A DNA stretch of 12,548 nt, taken from the NCBI GenBank assembly GCA_902470475.1, contig CABRGT010000055.1:1-12548 (forward strand), read 5' to 3'. Positions within the stretch are counted from its first letter, which is position 1. Each line of letters starts with the position of its first letter. The translations under genes and the position numbers were made by a program. Below, piece by piece: positions 8,610 through 12,548 of this stretch. A model generated the notes under the pieces. That model saw only the letters and a program-made list of their open reading frames with translations, was not told where the DNA came from and searched no databases. Source of the stretch: an uncultured Porphyromonadaceae bacterium (GTDB taxonomy: Bacteria; Bacteroidota; Bacteroidia; Bacteroidales; Muribaculaceae).

Positions 8610-10241
8610 TTAACGGTCCATGTCGGGTACAATATAGTCGAGCGAGCCGCCGATGGTGATAAGGTCGGCGATCTTGCTGCCTGTGGTGATGTGGTCGACG
8701 ACAGCGGCCAGGGGCAGACAGGGCGGCGCGATCTTCAGACGGTAGGGCTTGGTGGTGCCGTCGCTTTCGAGATATACGCCGAAAGCACCGCGGCAGCCTT
8801 CCACAGCCTCGAACCACTGGCCCTTGGGCAGCTTGAGCACTTTGGGCACCTTGACGAGGTATTCGCCGTCTGGAATGTTGTCGACGAGCTGCTCCAGGAT
8901 GCGGGCGCTCTGCTCCATCTCATCCATGCGCACCTTGAAGCGTGCCATAGAGTCGCCCTCGGTGCGGATGACCTCCTCGAAGTCGAGCTCGGAGTAGATC
9001 GAATAGGGACGGAGCTTGCGCATGTCGCATGCCCAGCCCGAGGCGCGACCCGAGGGGCCGGTGATGGCATACGAAATGGCATCGTCCTTCGAAAGGACGC
9101 CGACGCCCTCCATGCGGTTGCGGGCGATGACGTTGCCGGTAAATATCTTGTTGTACTCCTTGATGTTCTTCGGAAGAACGGCAAGCAGAGCCTTGACATC
9201 CTGCACGAAATCGGGAGCCAGGTCCTGCATCACGCCGCCTATGCACGCGTAGTTGAATGTCATGCGGGCGCCGCAGGTCTTCTCGAAGATGTCGAGAATC
9301 TGCTCGCGGACGCGCAGCGTGTAGAAGAGCATTGTGGTGGCGCCGAGGTCCATGCAGTAGGTGCCGATGAACAGGCAGTGCGACGCGATGCGCGACAGCT
9401 CGTCCATCATCACGCGGATGACCTGCGCGCGACGCGAGATCTCGATGCCGGCGGCCTTCTCATAGAGGATGCACAGGCCGTGGTGATAGATCTGACCCGA
9501 GAAGTAGTCGAGACGGTCGAGGAAGTGGAGCGTCTGCGGATACTGCAGCGACTCGCACAGTTTCTCTACGCCGCGGTGGATATAGCCCATGTAGACGTCG
9601 ATCTTCTTGATCGTCTCGCCGTCGACGGCCGTGCGGAAACGGAGCACGCCGTGGGTCGCGGGGTGCTGCGGGCCGATGTTGACCACGAAGTCGTCCTTGT
9701 GGAACACCTCGCGCTCATGCTTGACCACCTTTCCGTCGGCTTCGCGCGTATATACATCGGTATAGTCGCTCTGACGCTCGTTCTCGATCGATACGGGATT
9801 CAGTGCCGGATCCTGATCGTAGTCCTTGCGCAGGGGATAACCTACCCAGTCGATGTTGAGGAAAAGACGGCGCATGTCGGGGTTGTTGACGAATATGATT
9901 CCGAAGAAATCATACACTTCGCGCTCGTAGATCTCGGCAATGCGCCACAGATCGGCCACCGAGTCGATGTACGGATGATCGCGGTCGGGGGCGGCAAGCA
10001 CCTTCACGGAGCAGGTCTCGCCGGTCGACGGACACATTAAATAATATATACAGCCGAGCGATTCCACCCAGTCCATGCCGACGATGGTTACCAGATAGCC
10101 GAGGCCGAGGTCATCGCGAAGCGTCTTTGCGGCGGCATGCCAGTCGGCGCCGGCCACGGTCAGCTGCGGATTGCCCGAGCCGTCATCGGCCAGAGGGCAG
10201 CCTGCGAAGTGCTTGGCGATCTTTTCCTGTAAGTTAGCCAT
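8610..10241 (-). CDS. nuoCD: NADH-quinone oxidoreductase (complex I) fused subunits C and D
   Basis: This is a single 543-residue protein combining two peripheral-arm subunits. The NuoC part (about 1-165) contains the signature REVYDFFGIIFVNNPDMRRL (107-126). A short charged linker (about 165-183) leads to the NuoD part, which opens with FVVNIGPQHPATHG (185-198) and has HRGVEKL (222-228), the quinone-site region conserved in the 49-kDa/NiFe-hydrogenase-like family. E. coli also has a C-D fusion of about 600 residues, and fusion is usual in Bacteroidales. It lies 63 bp after nuoB and 21 bp before nuoH. There are no nuoE, nuoF or nuoG genes after it, so the NADH-oxidising module is missing from this cluster. 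Confidence 0.97.
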   Translation of the reverse strand: MANLQEKIAKHFAGCPLADDGSGNPQLTVAGADWHAAAKTLRDDLGLGYLVTIVGMDWVESLGCIYYLMCPSTGETCSVKVLAAPDRDHPYIDSVADLWRIAEIYEREVYDFFGIIFVNNPDMRRLFLNIDWVGYPLRKDYDQDPALNPVSIENERQSDYTDVYTREADGKVVKHEREVFHKDDFVVNIGPQHPATHGVLRFRTAVDGETIKKIDVYMGYIHRGVEKLCESLQYPQTLHFLDRLDYFSGQIYHHGLCILYEKAAGIEISRRAQVIRVMMDELSRIASHCLFIGTYCMDLGATTMLFYTLRVREQILDIFEKTCGARMTFNYACIGGVMQDLAPDFVQDVKALLAVLPKNIKEYNKIFTGNVIARNRMEGVGVLSKDDAISYAITGPSGRASGWACDMRKLRPYSIYSELDFEEVIRTEGDSMARFKVRMDEMEQSARILEQLVDNIPDGEYLVKVPKVLKLPKGQWFEAVEGCRGAFGVYLESDGTTKPYRLKIAPPCLPLAAVVDHITTGSKIADLITIGGSLDYIVPDMDR

Positions 10242-10304
10242 AAGGGGTTGTTATGATTGGTTATAGCCTTTGTTTTTCGTTAATTTCTGCGTTGGATTGC
10301 GTGA

Positions 10305-10901
10305 TCAGTCGACGGGGTGCTGCTTCAGAAATTCCTCGCGGCTCTCCTGACGGTTGACACCGCCGAAGAACTTCTCGACCTTGATCTTGCGCGAAAGCTG
10401 CATGATGCCATAGATCATAGCCTCGGGACGCGGAGGACATCCGGGCACGAACACATCGACGGGCACGATATCCTCGATGCCCTTTGCCACATGGTAGCTC
10501 TTGCGGAACGGGCCGCCGGATATGGCGCAGCTGCCGCAGGCAATCACATACTTAGGCTCGGCGAGCTGGTCGTACAGACGGCGGAACACAGGCACCATGC
10601 GGTTGACGATCGTGCCGGCCACCATCATGAAGTCGGCCTGGCGCGGAGAGGCACGGGCGACTTCCCAGCCGAATCTGGCCATGTCAAAGCGTGCCGCGCC
10701 GAGCGACACGAATTCGATACCGCAGCAACTGGTGGCGAAAGTAAGCGGCCAGAGTGAGTTGGACCGCCCCCAGTTGATGAGCTTGTCGAAAGAGCCGACG
10801 ATCACGTTCGTCCCGCTCTCCTGCAGCTCCTTGACGAGTTTTTCGATTGACTCGTTATCTTTCCATGCCTCGTAGGGCATCGACTTGCATGTTACTTCCA
10901 T
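10305..10901 (-). CDS. nuoB: NADH-quinone oxidoreductase (complex I) subunit B
   Basis: NuoB holds the terminal 4Fe-4S cluster (N2), which reduces the quinone. The protein has 198 residues. The four expected cluster cysteines are visible: the adjacent pair C59-C60 in ATSCCGIEF, C125 in CGSCAISGGPF, and C155 in VPGCPPRPEA. An extra cysteine, C122, lies in the CGSC motif. The start overlaps the end of nuoA by 10 bp, which points to translational coupling. The residues before the first conserved block (1-45) agree, from memory, with other Bacteroidales NuoB proteins, which supports the ATG at 10901. Confidence 0.98.
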   Translation of the reverse strand: MEVTCKSMPYEAWKDNESIEKLVKELQESGTNVIVGSFDKLINWGRSNSLWPLTFATSCCGIEFVSLGAARFDMARFGWEVARASPRQADFMMVAGTIVNRMVPVFRRLYDQLAEPKYVIACGSCAISGGPFRKSYHVAKGIEDIVPVDVFVPGCPPRPEAMIYGIMQLSRKIKVEKFFGGVNRQESREEFLKQHPVD

Positions 10902-11269
10902 TCAAGAGCTCCTTTCCGCCAGGCGTAAACGAGACCCAGCACCAATACTCCAAAAAAGACTGCGACGCCGAGGATGCCTATTCCGGGTTCCTTCATCACG
11001 GTAGCCCACGGAAGCAGAAACACTGTCTCGACGTCAAACATCAGGAATAAAATTGCAAACAGGTAGTATCCTACATGAAATTGCGACATACTCTCGCCGC
11101 GCGTAGGGATACCGCATTCGTATGCCTCACCCTTCTGAGGGTTGAACGATCGCGGCGAAATCAGCCCTGCTATCCACATCGCAAGTGCGACCAGCGCCAC
11201 ACCTGTCAGCAAAGCCGTGATAGCAAGCACGCCGCTGTTTGTAATTCCAAAAATGGCCAAAGATATCAT
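10892..11269 (-). CDS. nuoA: NADH-quinone oxidoreductase (complex I) subunit A
   Basis: NuoA is a small membrane subunit at the junction of the two arms of complex I. The protein has 125 residues with three membrane helices at about 12-37, 66-88 and 97-116. The loop contains the conserved YECG (50-53), and FDVET (78-82) carries the conserved acids D79 and E81 within helix 2. It is the first gene of the operon. The start at 11269 gives a full-length first helix and lies about 140 nt after the predicted transcription start. Its stop codon lies inside nuoB, giving a 10-bp overlap. Confidence 0.97.
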   Translation of the reverse strand: MISLAIFGITNSGVLAITALLTGVALVALAMWIAGLISPRSFNPQKGEAYECGIPTRGESMSQFHVGYYLFAILFLMFDVETVFLLPWATVMKEPGIGILGVAVFFGVLVLGLVYAWRKGALEWK

Positions 11270-11410
11270 AGTCTTTTCAATTTGTTATCTATCGGAGCAT
11301 GAGTCCCGCACACGGCGTCAGCCACGGCATTCGGCCGCGTCTATCATTTGACTCATACGGCTTTATGCCGCCACGACACCCTTACGGAGGCCCTGGCACT
11401 CATTTTTCTG
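11270..11410 (-). ncRNA. Long structured 5' leader of the nuo-atp operon (cis-regulatory candidate)
   Basis: About 140 nt separate the predicted transcription start from the nuoA ATG. Reading the mRNA, a 9-bp outer stem pairs GUAUGAGUC (11358-11350) with GACUCAUGC (11305-11297), with one G-U pair. Inside it a 7-bp stem pairs ACGCGGC (11340-11334) with GCCGUGU (11316-11310), closing a 17-nt loop. A small CGGC-AUAAA-GCCG hairpin precedes the outer stem. The segment just before the ATG is AU-rich and unpaired by eye. I do not recognise a named riboswitch or leader class. A cis-regulatory role is inferred from length and pairing only, and no fold was computed. Confidence 0.45.
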
Positions 11411-11414
11411 ACTG

Positions 11415-11447
11415 CAAAGATAGTTAAATTTTCCCAATTTAAAGCAA
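11415..11447 (-). promoter_or_regulatory. Predicted nuo-atp operon promoter
   Basis: On the minus strand 11422-11415 reads TATCTTTG, a perfect match to the Bacteroidota -7 consensus TAnnTTTG. A TTG at 11447-11445 lies 22 bp upstream, slightly farther than the usual spacing of about 19-21 for a -33 TTTG. Transcription should begin at about 11408-11412. It is the only good promoter motif between the RAYT gene and nuoA, so it probably drives the whole nuo-atp run. Confidence 0.7.
11424..11442. promoter_or_regulatory. AT-rich dyad in the promoter spacer (operator candidate)
   Basis: The sequence TTAAATT, five bases, then AATTTAA forms a perfect inverted repeat with 7-bp arms. It lies exactly between the -33-like TTG and the -7 box of the operon promoter, where a bound repressor would block RNA polymerase. 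It does not match the FNR/CRP (TTGAT) or Rex (TTGTGAA) site patterns I know. In AT-rich DNA a dyad like this can arise by chance. Confidence 0.35.
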
Positions 11448-11494
11448 TACGCCCTAAAAATATTTCCACAATAAAACGCCAATAATTTACCCTC

Positions 11495-11563
11495 GTAGGG
11501 ACGCGCCATGGCGCGTCCGCGTCCGGATGGCCACAACATCACGGGCCGTCCGTGTCCGGATGG
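11495..11563 (+). repeat. REP-like element with 20-bp palindrome and 33-bp periodic tail (external copy)
   Basis: The bases GTAG (11495-11498) precede the perfect palindrome GGACGCGCCATGGCGCGTCC (11499-11518). After it, GTCCGCGTCCGGATGG (515-530 of this kilobase) recurs as GTCCGTGTCCGGATGG (548-563), a 33-bp period. The element lies between the RAYT stop and the nuo promoter. Its arrangement mirrors the repeat inside the RAYT gene, on the opposite strand. It may be able to fold as a hairpin in RNA or single-stranded DNA, as REP sequences do. There is no T-run after it to suggest a standard terminator. Confidence 0.8.
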
Positions 11564-11583
11564 TTCAAACGTCCTCCGTAATA

Positions 11584-12183
11584 TTAATCATTAAAGCAAT
11601 CGCCGGTCCAATTTTCAACATTACTTTCAATATATGCGACAATATTGTCATATGCTCGCTGATTGCGAATGATAGTCTCATAAAAACGCTCCTGCCATTT
11701 GAAATTCAAATTAGCAGCTTTTGCAATTCGCGAAACAGAACCCTTAAACTGGCTCATCGTCACTGCCAAGCGGCTGTTGTGGTGAAAATCCTGAGATTCC
11801 GGTGCGTCATGGCGTCGTGCTTTCAAGCAGCCAATATTCGAGGATGTTCCCGATGTGGACGCGCCCTTGTTCTCTGGCGATTCCGATGCGGACGCGCCCT
11901 TGTTCTCTGGCGATCCCGATGCGGACGCGCCATGGCGCGTCCCTACCGCTACGATCATATGGATGTGGTTGGGCATGATGACATGCGACCATATCTCGAC
12001 ATCCGGAAGATGTTTCGGAATGGACAATACGCATGATTCTGCAATTGTGCCGATTTCAGACAGACTCATCACTCCGGCGGTAATCTCGCCGAAATAATGC
12101 ACCTTATCGGCACAGCAAATAGTCACGAAATACACGCCTTCGTTGTATTCGTGCCAGTCAACCCGAAACTGATGCCTGTCCAT
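11584..12183 (-). CDS. REP-associated tyrosine transposase (RAYT, Y1/IS200-like HUH family)
   Basis: Proteins of this family nick single-stranded REP hairpins through a transient tyrosine-DNA bond. The protein has 199 residues. The first strand reads YFVTICCADKVHYFGEI (18-34). The metal-binding HUH motif is H73-I74-H75 in HVIMPNHIHMIV. The C-terminal helix is WQERFYETIIRNQRAYDNIV (163-182) followed by AYIESNVENW. By comparison with other RAYTs the catalytic tyrosine should be Y184; the usual NP after YIxx is NV here. The linker between HUH and helix (about 81-115) is expanded by GASASGSPENK-type 11-residue repeats coded by a REP palindrome and 33-bp tandem repeat. The start lies 2 nt after the stop of a truncated kinase frame. 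No inverted terminal repeats of a classical IS were seen. Both catalytic elements look intact. Confidence 0.88.
   Translation of the reverse strand: MDRHQFRVDWHEYNEGVYFVTICCADKVHYFGEITAGVMSLSEIGTIAESCVLSIPKHLPDVEIWSHVIMPNHIHMIVAVGTRHGASASGSPENKGASASESPENKGASTSGTSSNIGCLKARRHDAPESQDFHHNSRLAVTMSQFKGSVSRIAKAANLNFKWQERFYETIIRNQRAYDNIVAYIESNVENWTGDCFND
11842..11931 (-). repeat. 33-bp tandem repeat within the RAYT gene
   Basis: On the minus strand there are two full units (11931-11899 and 11898-11866) that differ at one base, and a partial, diverging third unit (11865-11842). Each begins with GGCGCGTCC, which is the right half of the REP palindrome. Because 33 is a multiple of three, each unit adds 11 residues (GASASGSPENK, then GASASESPENK, then GAST...) without breaking the frame. 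The single difference (GGG to GAA codon) shows that the units are recent duplicates. Confidence 0.9.
11923..11946 (-). repeat. REP palindrome embedded in frame in the RAYT gene (internal copy)
   Basis: The 20-bp perfect palindrome GGACGCGCCATGGCGCGTCC lies at 11923-11942, with the same GTAG extension on the minus strand (11946-11943) as the external copy has on the plus strand. In the RAYT frame it codes for the residues GTRHGAS just after the HUH strand. The two copies are inverted relative to each other and flank the C-terminal part of the gene. Confidence 0.9.
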
Positions 12184-12185
12184 AT

Positions 12186-12296
12186 TTACAATATTGTGAT
12201 GCCGAAGCCGCCCTGTCCGAGTTTGCTGATTATGGTATAGTCGCGCTCGGGTCCGCGGGTAACCGTGCCGGGGCGCAGTGCGCAGTCTTGCTCCAT
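12186..12296 (-). pseudogene. N-terminal fragment of a Hanks-type Ser/Thr protein kinase
   Basis: A 36-codon frame starts at the ATG at 12296 and ends with TAA at 12188-12186. It contains ALRPGTV and then YTIISKLGQGGFGIT, the Gly-rich ATP-binding loop of bacterial Ser/Thr kinases. From memory, Bacteroidales kinases often begin with a similar LxPGT...YxIxxxLGQGGFGITYL block, which would normally run on for more than 250 residues. Here the match stops after GIT, then the frame stops, and the RAYT gene begins 2 nt later. No later kinase motif (VAIK lysine, HRD, DFG) appears anywhere in the window. The start codon and a promoter-like sequence remain, so the fragment may be translated and coupled to RAYT. 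It could be the scar of an insertion or deletion. Confidence 0.75.
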
Positions 12297-12331
12297 TGCT
12301 TTATTGGAAATAGGTTTATTGATTCAGATCT

Positions 12332-12362
12332 CAAATTTAACAATTTCCGGACAATCGCCCAA
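12332..12362 (-). promoter_or_regulatory. Predicted promoter of the kinase fragment and RAYT
   Basis: On the minus strand, TAAATTTG at 12339-12332 matches the Bacteroidota -7 box, and TTG at 12362-12360 lies exactly 20 bp upstream, near the usual spacing of the -33 box. The kinase-fragment ATG is about 35 nt downstream. It diverges from the ispE promoter, whose -33 region would overlap this one. RAYT, which has no obvious promoter of its own, may be transcribed from here. Confidence 0.6.
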
Positions 12363-12381
12363 GCAATTCCGGGAAAAGTAG

Positions 12382-12389
12382 TAACTTTG
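12382..12389 (+). promoter_or_regulatory. -7 box of ispE, very close to the start codon
   Basis: TAACTTTG is a perfect TAnnTTTG match. Only eight bases separate it from the ispE ATG at 12398, so a start site at the usual distance would leave a 5' leader of at most about six bases, or none. No clear -33 TTTG is visible about 20 bp upstream. Confidence 0.6.
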
Positions 12390-12397
12390 CCTCCGAT

Positions 12398-12548
12398 ATG
12401 ATATTGTTTCCGAATGCAAAGATCAACCTGGGGCTGTGCGTGACCGCGCGGCGCCCCGACGGCTACCACGACCTGTCGACGGTGATGTCGCCGACGGGCT
12501 GGTGCGACGTACTCGAGATAGTCCCCGGCCACGGCAAGGCCCACACAC
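12398..12548 (+). CDS. ispE: 4-diphosphocytidyl-2-C-methyl-D-erythritol kinase, partial at the right edge
   Basis: IspE phosphorylates CDP-methylerythritol at its 2-hydroxyl with ATP, the fourth step of the MEP pathway to isoprenoids, in the cytoplasm. Fifty codons are visible. The N-terminus FPNAKINLGLCV (4-15) is the conserved start of the family within the GHMP kinases, with the substrate-binding Lys at position 8. RRPDGYHDLSTV (18-29) is the second signature, followed by WCDVLEIV (35-42). The rest lies beyond the window. It is transcribed away from the kinase fragment and RAYT. The start follows from the family's N-terminus and leaves no room for an upstream start. Confidence 0.93.
   Translation, partial: MILFPNAKINLGLCVTARRPDGYHDLSTVMSPTGWCDVLEIVPGHGKAHT

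Noticed and set aside
8574..10040. 488-codon open frame on the plus strand opposite nuoCD
   Set aside because: Antisense shadow of a conserved gene; no family resemblance.
11258..11265. TATCTTTG -7 box on the minus strand inside nuoA codons 2-4
   Set aside because: A transcript from here would lack the nuoA start. The same motif in the upstream region fits better, and this match is explained by the codons ATA TCT TTG.
11270..11410. Known riboswitch in the nuo leader
   Set aside because: I could not match the sequence to any riboswitch core I know; it is reported only as an unclassified structured leader.
11499..11518. Rho-independent terminator for RAYT
   Set aside because: The palindrome is a strong hairpin, but no T-run follows it in either direction, and its repetition inside the gene favours a REP element.
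11842..11946. CRISPR-like array
   Set aside because: The units are contiguous 33-bp tandem copies without variable spacers, and they keep the RAYT reading frame.
11584..12183. Complete IS200/IS605 insertion sequence
   Set aside because: The protein has RAYT-type spacing and no tnpB partner, and I saw no clear subterminal end hairpins apart from the REP copies. A single-gene RAYT fits better.
12230..12544. 104-codon open frame on the minus strand over ispE and the intergenic region
   Set aside because: It overlaps the clear ispE start on the other strand, and the kinase-fragment frame fits the same strand better from 12296.

Overview
The window comes from a Bacteroidales-type genome, and I think Muribaculaceae-like is plausible but cannot confirm it. 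Four things point that way. Promoter-like sites have the Bacteroidota -7 form TAnnTTTG. Complex I runs A-B-CD-H-I, with a fused nuoCD and no nuoE, nuoF or nuoG. The F1Fo genes run D-C-B-E-F-H-A-G, with beta and epsilon first. The epsilon subunit is very short, and subunit a has a signal peptide and a large N-terminal domain.

Positions 1-11269 (minus strand) hold one tightly packed run of 13 genes, read right to left: nuoA, nuoB, nuoCD, nuoH, atpD, atpC, atpB, atpE, atpF, atpH, atpA, atpG and nuoI (cut by the left edge). A complete F1Fo ATP synthase cluster sits between nuoH and nuoI, so the ion pump and the ATP synthase look co-transcribed. Gaps are 8-63 bp and nuoA/nuoB overlap. The only promoter-like motif I found in the gaps is a -7 box just before nuoI. 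The operon promoter is near 11415-11447, overlaps an AT-rich dyad, and is followed by a leader of about 140 nt with a strong predicted hairpin and tiny reading frames.

Positions 11460-12400 are an accessory patch between the operon and the divergent ispE gene. It contains a REP-associated tyrosine transposase (RAYT/Y1 family, minus strand) whose HUH-to-Tyr linker carries, in frame, a 20-bp perfect palindrome and a 33-bp tandem repeat. A second, inverted copy of the palindrome with the same 33-bp periodicity lies just past the 3' end of the gene. The RAYT gene starts 2 nt after a 36-codon remnant of a Hanks-type Ser/Thr protein kinase. That remnant is cut off just after its Gly-rich loop and still has its start codon and a promoter-like sequence.

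Positions 12398-12548 (plus strand) are the start of ispE (MEP isoprenoid pathway), whose -7 box lies so close to the ATG that the mRNA may be leaderless.

The most unusual items are the RAYT with an embedded REP and its mirrored copy, the truncated kinase in front of it, the ATP synthase cluster inside the nuo operon, and the structured nuo leader.
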